Shown here: piece after piece, positions 27,685 through 40,061 of the stretch
Numbering within the stretch: position 1 is the first letter of the stretch
How the letters are laid out: every line of letters begins with the position of its first letter
Source: Tetradesmus obliquus
Taxonomy: Eukaryota > Chlorophyta > Chlorophyceae > Sphaeropleales > Scenedesmaceae
Assembly: GCA_030272155.1 (NCBI GenBank)
Contig: CP126193.1
Location: 1,426,001 to 1,490,000 of the forward strand
DNA length: 64,000 bases
Direction: 5' to 3'
Notes under the pieces: generated by a model
The model's database searches: none
Seen by the model: only the letters and a program-made list of their open reading frames with translations
What the model was told of the DNA's origin: nothing
Program-made: the position numbers and the translations under genes

Positions 27685-29602
27685 CCTGCGTCAAACTGCG
27701 TGCTGCTGGCTTCCGATCAAGTGCTGTGGGAGAACAAGTACGTACAGCAATCAGCGTTTCGAAGAGCAGGAAAGATCAGAGCTGGGCAGCCTCCTTAATG
27801 TGCCGTGGCCAGTGTGTCACAGCAGTCCTAGTGTACTAGGGTTGTGGGCACATGTACGCGCATTGGCGCACACTGCACGAATAGTCCAACAACTGCATGT
27901 CACAAATGTTGCGATGGCACCCAACGCCGTGGTGTACTGTGCAGCCATCTAGCCAGTGCTGACCACCACTGCAAGTACAACTATCAGCAGCACATAATCA
28001 AACTCATTCAAAACAAAGTCAGCAATCACCCAACAATGTGGTTGCTCAACTAGCCACCAAGGGTGCCTGATAGCTGGGTGACTGGCCACAGGGCTGCAGT
28101 CCATTGACCATTCAGATATTGTGGCTGTACAGTGGCGCCCAACAGGCTCGCTCGAGTGCTTGCGCAACCCCTCAGCACAAATGCGCACACGGTGCAACAC
28201 GCACTGCGCATGCCGACCCTTGCGCTGAACTTAGCAGCAAGTTGACCACAGGACACCGCATGCCTGCCAGCAGCAGACACGCCCATGTGCACAAGGGCAG
28301 CACGCGCCTGCACCAGCTGCCAGTTTGTGGTCAGGCACAACAGCACCATTCCAAACCAACCCACCCCGCTAGGCAAGCCACCCCTTCTGCAAGGAGCTTT
28401 TGGCTTGCCAAGAGATGCACAGAACACCAAGGCTGCTTAAGCAACATTTCGGCACAGCAGCACCACCAGCTGCGGTGGCTCCTTGCCCAGCTCCCTGGGT
28501 CCCTTCATCAACTGTTTTATGCTGCAAATATCCACACTGAATGCACCCCCCTTGCAACCTTGCCTGCGGGTCCTGACAATCTCGCTCACACCGTGGTGGC
28601 CGCACACAGGGTTGATGATCGCAGGCAAATTCACAACAAACCATCCAAAAGTATGCTTTTGCAACTGGCAGCACAAGCTGCACAAGGTTTGCAGCACATG
28701 CAATGCACTTCATGCACCAACTTGAAAGGTCCAGCTGAAACACGCCTGTGCACAGTTCACAGGCAGCGTACTGCATGCTGCTGCAGCACCCTGCAGCTGC
28801 TGCCACCGCAGCAGCGCAACACGCCTGCCTCCACGGCAGGAAAGAAGTTCACCAAGAATGTGCTAGCCCCACTATTGTAAGGCAGAAGGGAAATGCGCTT
28901 GCTGCGCTGCCTACATGCACCTGCTTCACCAGCAGTGCAGCACAGCTGAATGCAGGTCGCCAGCCAACCACCCATTACAGTGCTTCACATGCACCCAGTA
29001 CGCAGTCCTGCAAACAGCTGCCAAGCTGCCAACGGTGCTTGAGCTGTCGGCAGCAGGAACCATCATGCGCCACAGCTGCATTATGCGTAAGCACAGCTAA
29101 CAGCAAGCTGTGCGCAAACACGTGCACCACTGCACTGGGCAGCAGCAATGTATGGTGTGCACCCCGTGCCTGCACGGCGCACTGTCTCAACAACTGCAGC
29201 AGAAACTGGCCATCCTCTGTACTGCTGTACAGCTGCAGCAGCAGCTTACATGCACAAGCTGCTGCAGCTGCTGCCTCCAACATTCATGCAACAGCACATT
29301 CTACAAAACACAGGCCAGCAAACCCAGCGACCGTCGTGGTATATGCTGTACAGCCTGGAGCGCACAACACCCATGACCGGCAGCAGCTGATATTTACACA
29401 ACAAGCGGCGTGCCCACCAGTACCCTATCATGCTACACAGAAGCCAGTGGAGGGCATCTAGCGTGCACTAGCTGCGCACCATGCAGCAGCAGCCGCCTCT
29501 GCCATACATGCAGCAACACTCTCTGAAACCGACCAACACCACCCTGCAGCGCCCTGTCTACCGCCGTTGGAAACCCTCACTACTGCCGTGCTACACACCA
29601 CC
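27685..29602. other. Intergenic 1.9 kb, no gene seen
   Basis: Holds the promoter of the haem-oxygenase-like gene near 27700-28000 and the 3' UTR of VTE2. The open frames (for example 28104-28880, +) are rich in Cys, His and Gln and match nothing I know. Confidence 0.5.
29394..29398 (-). terminator. Candidate TGTAA poly(A) signal of VTE2
   Basis: TGTAA on the minus strand about 205 bases after the VTE2 stop, a typical distance for a short 3' UTR. Confidence 0.35.
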
Positions 29603-31379
29603 CTACCGCAGGAAGGGGATGATCAGGTACTCTGCGTAGAACAGCTTCCACACAAACATGTAGTGCTCCGTCAGCTCCCCTTTGCGGCCCACATTCACCT
29701 TTGCAGACCGCCCCCAGAGCAGTGCAGCAAGCGCAGCATGCCCCAGCGCCACCGGAAGCCTGCTCCATGGCTCCGGTGACGTCAGCGCAAATACAATACC
29801 CCCGGCATACGCTGCCATCAGCAGACCCACACACGTCCAGAAGACAATCTTGGTCCCGTGTCGCACACTGAAGGTCTGCACGCCGGCCTGCGTGTCACCT
29901 TTGACATCTGGCAGGTCCTTAAACAGTGCGATCACAACCGAGAAGAGCAGCATGAAGCTCATAGTGAATCCCAGCGGCCGGGTGACGATGAAGTTCCCGC
30001 CGGTGACACCCCCGGTGACCCCCAGCGCGTGCTGCATGTGCAGGAAGAACCCGAGCTGCACCATCACTGCACGCACCGCCAAAATGCACAGCGCCGCAAG
30101 CCAGGGGGAGCGCTTCCAGCGCATAAAAGGCAGCTCCATGGAATACAGCACTCCCAGCAGCAGGGACAGTGCAAGCGTGGCCAGCAGCGCAGGCGAGCCG
30201 GACAGCACGCCGAGCAGGAGTGACAGTGCTGCTGTTGCTGCCACGATGCCGATGGCCTGCTGCATGCTGAGGTCGCCTGAGGCCAGCGGCAGGTAGGGCT
30301 TGTTGACCTGGCGGTGGTAGATGAGACAGGTGGCAGATATGTGAGGTGAGATCGGCTAGGCAAGCAAGAAAGTGTGCAAGGAAACAGCCGCAGACAAGGC
30401 GCACATGGTACAGTTGCCGGACTTATGACGCAGTTGCGTTGAGCGCGCAGCAGCACCCAAGGCACAGCGACACGGGGTACCAAGGCCATGTCATAGTGCA
30501 TGCTGCCGCGCCCGCTGGTGGAAGTTCACACGCGCTGAGCAAGGGCGCTGGAAGCATTACCATGCGCTGCTGTTATAACACTGTAGCGTGCCAGCATGTG
30601 TGTTTGCAGAACACGCATACAAGCTGCGCTAGCTGTTGCAGCACAGCTGGCATGTGCATTGCCCACACAACCAACCCTAGAGAGCTCGTCCCCTCCCCAT
30701 GCAGTACACACTGCCCCAGCAGCAACTAAGAAACATGGGAGAAACACACACGTAGTACAGCATGTGCAGCATTGCGTAGCAGCGGGCTCACCTTATCGAT
30801 CTCAACATCGTACACCTGGTTGATGCCCACTATGGCCACATTCATCAGCAGTGCAGCCACCAGTGCCTGGCACAGCCCGGTCAGCGCAGCAGCACTCCAC
30901 GCTGCACTGCCCAGTGCCATACTGCTCACTGACACGATGCTGACAAACGTGCCGAGCATTGTGTGGGGTCGGCTGAAGCGATACAGTGCATCCAGTGCAG
31001 CCAGCAGCTGCTGCATGCTGTCCGCCAGGGAAGAGGCTACCGGCTGGCTGCGGTCGCCTGCTGCTGCTGCACATGCTGTAGCGCGCCGCTGCTGCTGGGG
31101 GCTGCTGCTGCCGCTGCTGGTGGTGCTAAAGCTGCTGCTGGTACAGCAGTAGTGCCTGCCAGGGGGGAGGCAGTTGGTTGAGGGGTGTGCTGCTGGGATG
31201 CTGCTGCAGCTGCTGAGTTGCTGCTGGTGCGAGTATGCTCCTGATCTGAGGTTGCTGCTGGCGTTGGGCTGGAAGAGTGAGCGCCTGGGCTTTACTTTGC
31301 CGTTTGCTGTCCTGTACAACCTTGTTCCTTGGAGCTGGAGTTGAGCTGCATGTTGCTGCAGTCCGGATGGTCCGTTCAT
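29603..31379 (-). CDS. VTE2: Homogentisate phytyltransferase (tocopherol synthesis)
   Basis: Two exons (31379-30792 and 30307-29603, minus strand) encode 430 residues. The enzyme is a UbiA-family membrane prenyltransferase of the plastid that joins homogentisate to phytyl diphosphate, the first committed step to tocopherols. Both Asp motifs are present: NQVYDVEIDKVNKPYLPLAS, split by the intron after IDK, and KDLPDVKGDTQAGVQTFSVR. About eight or nine hydrophobic segments follow the first motif, and the C-terminus MFVWKLFYAEYLIIPFLR is typical of VTE2. PYLPLASG and the C-terminus favour the phytyl enzyme over the solanesyl one (HST). The first ~125 residues are Ser/Gln-rich and probably a long transit peptide. 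I chose the ATG at 31379; the frame stays open upstream without another ATG that I could see. The donor is GTGAGC and the acceptor GCCAG. Confidence 0.94.
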
Positions 31380-32540
31380 GTTTACAGCCTGAACAAGGCT
31401 TCGAGGAAGCGTCCGCCAAGATCTGCTGCTGTGATCGCGCTCCAAGCTTTGTGTCAGCAGCAGGTGTGGCGTGAAGCGCTCGCACGAGCACGATCAAAGC
31501 TGCCTTACACGCCTCTCTTCACGATCAAAGCTCAACAGCAGATAGAAAGATACGGTGTGCCTTGCTGAGTCTAGCCGAGGCACGGAATACGTGACAAGCA
31601 GGGGAGCGTTAGCAGCGTATACCAACCAGTGCGAATGACTGACACACCATCTGTGCTCCTAAACTTTGCTGTGGAGCAAATGAAAACATTATATGTAGTC
31701 GCTGCGGCAGGCTCCGGTTAGAGCATTTTTAAAGTTGGCCAGCATGTCTGCCCACTTGCTGTTTGGTTGAAAGGCCAGTTTATCCAGCAACAATGCTGCA
31801 TAACCGCAGTGTGTCAAAACCAAATGCCTTGAATTTGGGTAAAAAATGCTTAAACACAAGCAACTCCATGCTAACAGGCGCACACGCCATCCTGCATGTG
31901 GATCATAACCGAGATCTGATCCCACTAGGCCAGTCAGCAGTGCACGATTCTCCACCCAGCCAGGACTGTTGGCGCATCGCCAGCACAGGGCCCTAAGCAG
32001 TCAAGGTGTTTTTACGCATGTTACAGCAGAAAATGTAAGGGCCGGCGCATGGAAGTAACAGTGCCCAGAGTAACACCTGCATGATTGCCCGGCCGCCATG
32101 CACTGGCCGCAAATAATCCACCCCGACGACACAAGCCCTGAGCTTGACGCAGGCACCGAGATACGTCTGGTGGACAGCAAACAGCCCTCAAAGCGCCGAC
32201 AGCACACTGCCAGCAACGTCAAAACCAATACAACTAGTGTGGTGTTGAACACCAACTGCCAGTGCAGTTCAACAGCAACACATGCCGTGCCTTTTACAAT
32301 CAGGAACTGACAGCTGCAGTATGCCGACCGTCCCCGGCGCCTCGCTCTTCCCAAAAGAGCGCAACGGCAAGCAACCTGGTCTTCAAAAAGATGACCGCAT
32401 GCTGAGTTGCACACGACGCTGCAGCAAGACAAGCCCAAAATGGTGCAGCGCACACAGCCAGTCAGCTGCTCCTCAAGCATAAGCCATCACCCCATCCACA
32501 CCACGCTACGAACACGCTGAGCGGATCGTCCAGGATGACA
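31380..32540. other. Intergenic region upstream of VTE2
   Basis: Contains the VTE2 promoter and the 3' UTR of the mTERF gene. No coding exon is visible on either strand. Confidence 0.5.
32294..32298 (-). terminator. Candidate TGTAA poly(A) signal of the mTERF gene
   Basis: Minus-strand TGTAA about 245 bases past the stop of the mTERF gene. Confidence 0.35.
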
Positions 32541-35500
32541 TCAGGCGTCTAGCGCAGCAGCGGCAGCAGCAGTGGCTGTCGCAGCCGCCAGCCGCGCCGC
32601 CAGCCGCTCCCGCTTCTCCCGCTCACGCCTGCCGCCCCGTGTGGCCCGCTTGGGCCGCTGTCCCCCGCCCTCCCCGCTGCCGTCCCCACTGTGTGTCCCA
32701 CAGTCCCCGTCCCCATCAGCAGCTCCCTCCCCGCCCGGCCCAAACCCGGCCCCAAAGTCCCGCCCTGAACCGCTGCCGTCCCCTGCAGCGGCACCTGCGG
32801 CCCCATCCTCATCATCCTCATCATCCGCAGCAGCAGCAGCAGCGCCGCCTGCCGCGCCGCCTGCTGCGCCAGCGCGGGCCTTGCGCCGCTCCCGCTTCTC
32901 TCTCTCGCGCCTGCCTCCTCGTGACCGGCGGGGACGCTCAGCGCTCGCGCCCCCGCCCACCCCGTTTCCCGACGCCGCCTGCTCGGTGCTTGCAGCCTTG
33001 CCGCCGGCAGCAGCAGTAGCGCGGGGCTCGTAGTCAGCACCAAAGTCGTCACCGTGCTGCTCATCCCCTTCGCCGCCATCTTTGCCTGCTGCCTCACGCC
33101 GTGCAATGCGCTCGCGCCGCTCACGCTCACGCCGCCCGCCCCGCGGCCGCTTCGGCTTGCCTGCTGCATCGCCACCCCCTGCTGCTGCTGCTGCCGGTGC
33201 TGCTGCTGGTGCGCTGCGTGCTGCGGGTGCGGCCGGCGCGGCGCTGCTGCGCGGCTGCTCGCCGCACTCTGCTGCTGCTGCTGCGCGTGCTGCGGCCTTC
33301 TCCTTGCGCTCCCGCTCACGCCGCCCGCCCCTAGCACGCTTCTGGCGGCTGCCTGTCCCCTGGTGCTCGCCTGCATCGTCAGCGCCTTCTTCCTCCCCAT
33401 CGTCTGCTGCTGCTCCTGCGGCACACCAGGCGGCAGTGTGGTGAGCAGCATTCAGCCCTGAGCAACGGCGCCGTACGAGACATTGTAAGCACGAGTCCAG
33501 AAGCATCGGCAGCAGCAGCAGCACAGAGTTGCAGTGACACTTCAGGCGCAGCACGGCTGCTCAGCCACACAGGCGACGCAAATAAACTACAAACTCTGTT
33601 TCTCAAATGGACCTGTTACAAGCCGCTGGCCGCTGCAGCCGCCGCCGCCTTACCTGCGCCGCCGCCTGCAGGCACACCACACACCTCTTCAGCTACACAA
33701 GCACAGCACGCCAAACTCTGCCAGCCGCCAGCACACTACACATCCTCAGTTACACAGTTCTGCCAGCCGCCAAACACGCGCCAGCAGCCAGCACACCATA
33801 ACAGCTGCCTCACCTGTCGCGCCGCCTGCGCGTGCCACCTCGCGCGCCCAGCTACACACGCACAGCCAGCCCGAATCTGCCAGCCGTGCCAAGCACCAGC
33901 CAGGCCCCCGCTCACCTGCCGCGCCGCCTGCGCGTGCCACCTCCTCAGCTGCACACGCACAGCAAGCCCAACTCTGGCAGACCCCGCCCCCCTGTCCTGT
34001 CCTCACCTGCCGCGCCGCCTGCGCGTGCCACCTCGTCGGCCCATCTGCCCTCACTGTGGCTCAGCAGCCGGAACAGCGGCAGCCGCGCCAGCCGCGGCGA
34101 GCCGTTGGCGACCTCCAGCCGGCGCAGCTTCTTCTCACTGCAATGCAGCAGCCAGCAGCAGCAGCAGCAAAAAGTGCAGAAGGGGCAGCAGCAGCATGTT
34201 GGGCAATGCCGATGCGCAGTGTGTGTGCAGGTGCGCTGCCACGCCCACAGAAGCATGCGACGGCATGAAAGTAAGCGTTTTGCATAGCTGACCATCAATC
34301 ACACGAACCTCTCAGACAGCGCAAACAGAAGGACCACACTCGATCTCACACATGCACAAAGTAGCACATATGTGGAAGCCTGTTGTGCACTTTCTGTAAA
34401 AGTTCTCGCCGCACCTGCTGCACAGCCACACTGCCAGCGTCTCCTTGCTGGCCTCACCCAGCTGGGCCGTCCAGGCCGGCTGCAGCGCCGCGAGGCTGGT
34501 CAGCAGCTCGTGGCGGGCCTTCACAGCATCAACCTTCATGGTCAGCAGCTGCGGCGCGCCAGCAAGGGCCTGAGAGGCAGCAGGAGCAGCAGGAGCAGCA
34601 GCAGGGAGTGAGGCGCAGGCACGGCCACGGCCAGCCAAGCAAGCATGGAGCTAATACGCTGCACTGTCGAGTTCGATGAGCAAACTCGCACTCCTTCAAG
34701 CCGCACCGTGCGCACTGCTGCTGCCGCTGCTGCATTCCCACGAGGCACAACACACAGCGCGCTGCAGGGCGCCACAGCCATGAGCAAATTGGCAACAAAC
34801 CACAAGCCACACCGTGCCCACTGCATTGCCTCTGTACCTGCCTCTTCCTTGCCCGTGCCGCCACACCTGCCACTGCTGCATCCCCACAAGGCACAACACG
34901 CAACAAACTCTTTGTCAACAACATGCTGCAGGCTGCCACAGCCAACAAGGAAAGGATATATGCGCCGCACCTTGCCCACTGCATCAGCCCCGAACAGCTC
35001 CGCACACGCCTCCACCTGCCAATGCTGCCACGCCTGCTGCCGCTGCTGCTGCTGCATACCACCAAGCATAACACACAACGCACTGCAGGCTACAACAGCT
35101 ACCAGGGAACAAGCCACAAACCGCACCTTGCCCGCCGCGCCGGCTGACAGGTGCTGGGCGAGCCAAGCAAGCATAGAGGCTGCCACAGCTAACTGGCAAC
35201 AAACGACACTGGCAAGCCCTCAAGCCGCACCTTGCCCACTGCATCTGCCCCGAACAACTCCGCATACGCCTCCACCTTGCCCGACAGGCCCTCACTGGTG
35301 CGCGCCAGCAGTGACGGCTGCCGCAGCACCAGGCCGCGCACCGCCTCCTGCTCAATGCCCAGCAGCTGCAGCAGACCACAGCAGCAGCAGCAGCAGCAGA
35401 GCACAGGACGTCGTGGATGTCAGCGGAGGGAGTCGGGTGGTCTGAGGATGCTGCTGGGTGCCCAGCAGCTGCAGCAGCACTGAGGACAGATGATGGGACG

Positions 35501-36419
35501 CAGCAGCAGATGCCCATATACAGCCTGCCCCTACTTCAGCGCAATGTGCTGGCTCAGCTGCTCATTGCTGCAAACTTGTCTATCATCGAGATCACTTTGT
35601 GACTGATAATCCCCCGCCTGCCCTTCCATCCCCACCCGCTCCGGCAGCGCCATGTGCTGGCTCAGCTCCTCGTTGCTGCACAGCCGCTGGTTGTGTCAAA
35701 ACCCCCCTCCATCCACCAACGCCTCAACCCCTGCCCCTCCCATCCCCACCTGCTCCAGCAGCGCCATGTGCTGGCTCAGCTCCTCATTGCTGGCAGCAGC
35801 CAGCGCGGGCACCTTGAAGGCCAGCCGCGCAGCGCGCTGGATGTCGCAGCCCAGCAGCCCAGCCAGGCCCGACAGCTGCGCCTCCAGCGCATCAACAGAC
35901 CTTGCCAGGATGGCCGGGTAGCGCGAGAACCTGCAGCCAGTATGGCATTACAGTGTGACGTGCAGTGTGACATAAGCAGTGTGACATCCGCCAGGCCGAG
36001 AGCTGCGCCTCTAGCGTGTCGCACAGCGCGCCGGGATGGCCGGGTAGCGCGAGAAGCTGCAGACAGTGTGACATCAACAGCGTGAGATGACAGTGTGACT
36101 TCCAAATGTGACATGCAACATCCAGCCCTGCAGCCATGCACAGCCTCACACAGCTGCTACTGCTGATGATGATGTTGCTCTGCCACGCCTCCTTGCTCTT
36201 GCTGTCTGGTGCTGCCGTCGCTGCTGCTGTGTCCCTTTCGGCTGCTGCCATTGCTGTGATGGCGTCACTTCAAACTACGACTGCCTCGCTGCCGCTGCAA
36301 GAATGCCCTGTGCGCAGCCTGTTGCGCTGCTGCTGCTGCTGGCACACACCGCTCAATGATGAGCTCCACGCTGGCCTTGTCCTCAGGCAGCGCCATGACT
36401 GCCTGCAGCGCAGCAACCT

Positions 36420-36457
<38 letters not shown>

Positions 36458-37096
36458 GTGTCCATTTGCAGTCAGGTATAGTGCAACACCTGCACAGTGA
36501 CACCCTAGCCCTGCACTTTCTGCTGCTGTTGCATTAGCAATGGCAGTGCTGCAGCGCACGCCATGCGAACGAACAAACCAACACGCACGGCTAGCCTTTA
36601 CCAGCTGTTGCCCCAAACCCCCAGTGTGCAGCAGATCGTGCATCCTCAACAATGCTGCGCTGCACGCACTGCAAGCAAACCACCCTCTGCAAGCAACATG
36701 CACTGCTGGCATCCTCACTTAAACCCCACACACATGCTCCCCAATGCCAGGCCGTGCTTCATGTGCAGTGCTGCGCTGCACGCCATGCAAGTAGCGTCAC
36801 CTGCACTGCTGGCATCCGCCGATACCGCCTGCCGCTGATATATCACATCTACCCTGCCGCACCTTCTCTCCGATGTCTGCCGGGTCGTGCAGCAGCAGGC
36901 TGGGCGTCTTGAGCAGCGCCGCCACCAGCGCCTCACCACCCACGCCCATCACATCGCTCAGCTTCTCCAGGTGATGCTGCACCGTGGCTGGGGCCAGGCT
37001 CAGCAGCTCCGCGCAGCGCACGAAGCAGGCGCACCAGTCGGTGAGAGCCAGCGGCGTCTTGAGCGCTGCAAACTTGGCCAGAAAGTCCTGCAAGTG

Positions 37097-37130
<34 letters not shown>

Positions 37131-37618
37131 TGTGGCAGGAGAGTGTGTCAGGTGTGTGTGCGGCCTAGGATCAATGTACACGGTATGGCCTAGTGGGCTT
37201 AGTAGGCGCCTGGCAGAGCAGCAGGGTCGAGTGGGCAGGTAGAACTAAGCAGAGAACTGCAGGCGGTTATTTGCTGTTGGTGGGTGGTGAGGCAGTCACA
37301 CTGCGCTGATCCGTGCAATGCGTGCTGCGGGAGCAGCTGCTGCTGTCTGCTTTCACTGCCATGCTGCCATAAGCAAGATCCAAAAGATGCAGGTGGACCA
37401 GTCACAGCCAATGTGCTACTTTGTAGGCATTGCCTGCACCTGTAGCAAGTGCGTTGCCCCAGCTTCAGACAGCACTGCTGTCACCCACTCTTCTGCAACA
37501 AGCATACTCACATCTATGGCTGCTGGCTCCGTGAGCGGCGGGCTCAGCTTTTCTGAAAAAGCCGTGGCCAACCTCTGAGCATCCGCTTCATCTAAGCCCT
37601 TCTTTTGTAGATGTTGGG
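32541..37618 (-). CDS. mTERF-family organelle protein with RGG-rich C-terminal tail
   Basis: Eight exons read on the minus strand (37618-37512, 37087-36863, 36417-36350, 35930-35750, 35365-35231, 34569-34415, 34137-34007, 33415-32541) join in phase to about 625 residues; the first coding exon is not resolved. Exons 1-7 carry mTERF-like helical repeats (QKKGLDEADAQRLATAF, LKTPSLLLHDPADIGEKV, VRGLVLRQPSLLARTSEGL, LAGAPQLLTMKVDAVKAR). Such proteins bind nucleic acid and tune transcription, splicing or translation in plastids or mitochondria. Exon 8 is a 292-codon low-complexity tail with four RGGRRERE repeats separated by Ala/Gly/Asp-rich spacers. RGG-type tails usually bind RNA. A possible preceding exon near 37769-37860 would read SSHPALQQAGMA, but I could not find a convincing start. 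Several junctions have intronic echoes. Confidence 0.84.
33640..34040 (-). repeat. Echoes of the exon 7 donor of the mTERF gene
   Basis: The segment encoding EVARAGGAAG with its GTGAGG donor (first intron base 34006) is repeated in the intron with donors near 33915, 33813 and, more decayed, 33653. The plus-strand core is GCCGCGCCGCCTGCGCGTGCC. Confidence 0.87.
34690..35285 (-). repeat. Four decaying echoes of the exon 5 donor
   Basis: The end of the exon encoding EAYAELFGADAVGK plus its GTGCGG donor (first intron base 35230) recurs with donor positions near 35126, 34970, 34812 and 34706. The copy at about 34960-35020 is the best preserved (plus-strand core GCACCTTGCCCACTGCATC). Confidence 0.87.
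35520..36065 (-). repeat. Echoes of both ends of the 181-bp mTERF exon
   Basis: Exon 35750-35930 is echoed on both sides. Its donor end (NEELSQHMALLEQ) recurs with donors near 35635 and 35525, about 112 bp apart. Its acceptor end (RFSRYPAILARSVDALEAQL) recurs at about 35995-36060 as FSRYPAIPARCATRLEAQL with an intact CTGCAG acceptor. Confidence 0.9.
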
Positions 37619-38751
37619 CTGCAAGCAGGACAGACAGATCTTGGTGTGCAGGCTGACTGGGCAGCGATCAGCATCTCCTTTCCGTGTCAGCCGCAAGCTT
37701 GTAATATCATACATTGCAAAATACGTGAATGAAGCGGTTTGCACTGCTGCACGTCAGCTTGCGAGCCCACCTGCCATCCCGGCCTGTTGCAGGGCGGGGT
37801 GGGAGCTTCGATGGTGATGCGTAACCTTAGTATAAGCGTTTCTCCGGGCTTATCATCAACGAGTAGGGCCTGTAGGGCCGGTGCAACTTGAGGGCCCTGT
37901 TGCAGTCTGCTGTCCTACCGTACGCACGCAGAAAGTCGCAGATCGCGCAACTTCAATGCACAACAGCGTACACTGAGCAGGAAGGTATGTACAGCCTGGC
38001 AGGGAAGGCTTGGGCGGTTGAGGGTTGACAGCCTGAACCATGTTACTGTTTGAACATTCTGCTGCTGTCTCAGAGACATGACCTATGCGGTTGTTCTGTG
38101 AAATGAGTCGCAGAACGCCAGTCAAAATGCCACACCAACTTCAAGAATTGTATCAAGAAGCCTTCAGAATGGCCTTCAACGAGTGCCCTTGACTTGTGGC
38201 AACATCCCCTCAAAGGATGCCATCTGTAGCATGGCTTGCCAGCCTCGACCACTCCGCTATAGCTAGCTAGCCATGAGCAGCGGCATCAGTGAACACTCAC
38301 AGTAGGCACTCACAATACAATCAGCATCAGACTCGCAACAACTGCTCAGGGGTGCCCGGTGGTGGGCCACAAATTGATGTCTGTCACAGACTGTTGAAGT
38401 TCACATTGATCACAGCCTGGCAGACCAGCAAGCGTTCGCTCTGTGCACGAGGCCTGCCACACGTACACAAGTAAAAGGACAAACTTATACAGTGTTGGCA
38501 GTTCCAGGACGGCGCCAACCTCAAGCTGATGCATGTGCATGCCGCCCTGCTGCAATTACGCCCTGCTGCCAAAGCATGCCGTGCTTATAATCATGCACAC
38601 TCTGGTATGTAGGGACATACATCAACCAATACAGCCCAGGGCTGAAAACCTACGTCGGGCACTAGCCCAGTGAGCCGCGACTCGTCTCAAGACATTCACA
38701 GCAAGCAGCAGCATCTGGGATTGCCTGCCAAATACTGGTGGTGCAGCAGCA
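37619..38751. other. 5' end of the mTERF gene (unresolved) and 3' UTR of sulfiredoxin
   Basis: Must contain the first coding exon and promoter of the mTERF gene and the 3' flank of sulfiredoxin. A GTGGGC donor near 37769 could end an upstream exon that joins in phase, but no transit-peptide start was found. Confidence 0.45.
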
Positions 38752-40061
38752 TCACCGCACTGGGAGACACTCCGATATGCTGCAGTTCTGAGACAGTTGC
38801 CGCCGCAACTCCTCCTGCTCTCTGTGCTGCTGCTGGCCATTCTGCTGTGCCTCCTGCTGTGCCTGCTGCTGCTGCTGCTGCTGCTGCTGCCTTCGCCGCC
38901 TGAAGGGGCTTGATGCCCCTAGGTATGTGTCTATCGAGGATGGGCTCACGCGGATGAGCCGTGCACGAATGGTAGGCAGTCCCAGCTGCTGCACTGCTGC
39001 CCAGCGGTGGCAGCCGCCAAACGCAAAGTAGTAGTTGTCCCCGTTGTCTGCAGGAGTAGTGCAGGGGTGGGCAGTATAGTCGGGATGGTTGGTGTACAGC
39101 ACCCAGGAGATCGTGGGTAGCGGCAGCAGCGCACGTTGTGGATGCAAGCCTCAAAGTTGCATAGCAGCAAGTACTGATCAGCAGTGCTAGCAGTACGGGT
39201 CAAACTCGCGCCTGAAAAGCATGCTGTGCAGCACTAGCCATGCTGCACGTCAGGGTTACGTCAAGCCGATGGATGCTGCGCTTCCCGATGGCTTGAGATG
39301 CATGAGTTGCATGGTATCTGCATGCCATGGACTGCCTGGGCTGGCTGCTAGCCGACTCGGCTACACTACCATTTGCAGCATTCAATGCAGTTGCACGTGT
39401 CTGCAGACCCATCGGATGTACAACACTCAATGCAGAGGCCACAGGCTGCAGCGCTGCAAACACACCTTGCACCCAGGCCACCTCGATGGGTGTGAACACA
39501 GCGCCAGCCTGCAAGTAAGTGTATCAGGAATAGCACATGAATAGCTATGCAGTGAACCACGGTCCTTTGAAACCCTCGAGCCAATTAAATTTGTCTTTTT
39601 ACATGAGCCTCAGGTGCCTTTGTAGGCCATTCGTGGCCCGGGGAAACATGTGGCTGCCATCATCAGCTGCCACCTTCATGCTCCTTTCCAGGCATTCTTC
39701 GAGCATCACAAAGTTGGCTGTTGCTGTGCTGCGCTTCAGCTTCACCTGGTGAAGCAGCTTGATTGCAGAATGCATGCTGTCTTCTGTCCTTCGGCTGAGG
39801 CTGCTGCTGCTGTTGCTGTACAGAGCAGACACAGCTTTGGAGCACCAGTAGACATAGCTGTAACGACTAGCAAGCAGCTACGGCAGAAAACTTTTAATTT
39901 TAGTTATGTTCCTGCTGCAGCCCCACCTGCATGTCCTGCACGAACTGCTGCACCTTGCTGTTGTCCAAAGTAGACGGCAGCGGCCTGTTGATGGCTGACA
40001 CCGGCATTTCGTAAACAGGAGCATCATCTTGTACAAATATGCTGCTTGATGAGTCGTTCAT
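38752..40061 (-). CDS. SRX1: Sulfiredoxin
   Basis: Three exons read on the minus strand (40061-39927, 39508-39466, 39047-38752) join in phase to 157 residues. Sulfiredoxin uses ATP and a thiol to reduce the sulfinic form of 2-Cys peroxiredoxins. The signature FGGCHR with the catalytic Cys is intact (NYYFAFGGCHRWAAVQQLG), preceded by EMPVSAINRPLPSTLD and FTPIEVAWVQG and followed by IRARLIRVSPSSIDTYLGAS, in family order. After YLGASSP, where most members end, there is an extra ~45-residue Gln-rich tail made by a CAG run. The ATG at 40061 is in frame and gives a short Ser/Asp N-terminus with no obvious transit peptide, so the cytosol is likely unless another 5' exon exists. Donors are GTGGGG and GTGTGT. 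Confidence 0.93.

Noticed and set aside
28104-28880. 258-codon plus-strand open frame between two minus-strand genes
   Set aside because: Low-complexity Cys/His/Gln composition and no recognisable motif.
39600-39740. Possible extra sulfiredoxin exon (VKLKRSTATANFVMLEE)
   Set aside because: The family's order runs directly from KVQQFVQDMQ to AGAVFTPIEVAW, and exons 1 and 2 already join in phase, so this lies in the intron.
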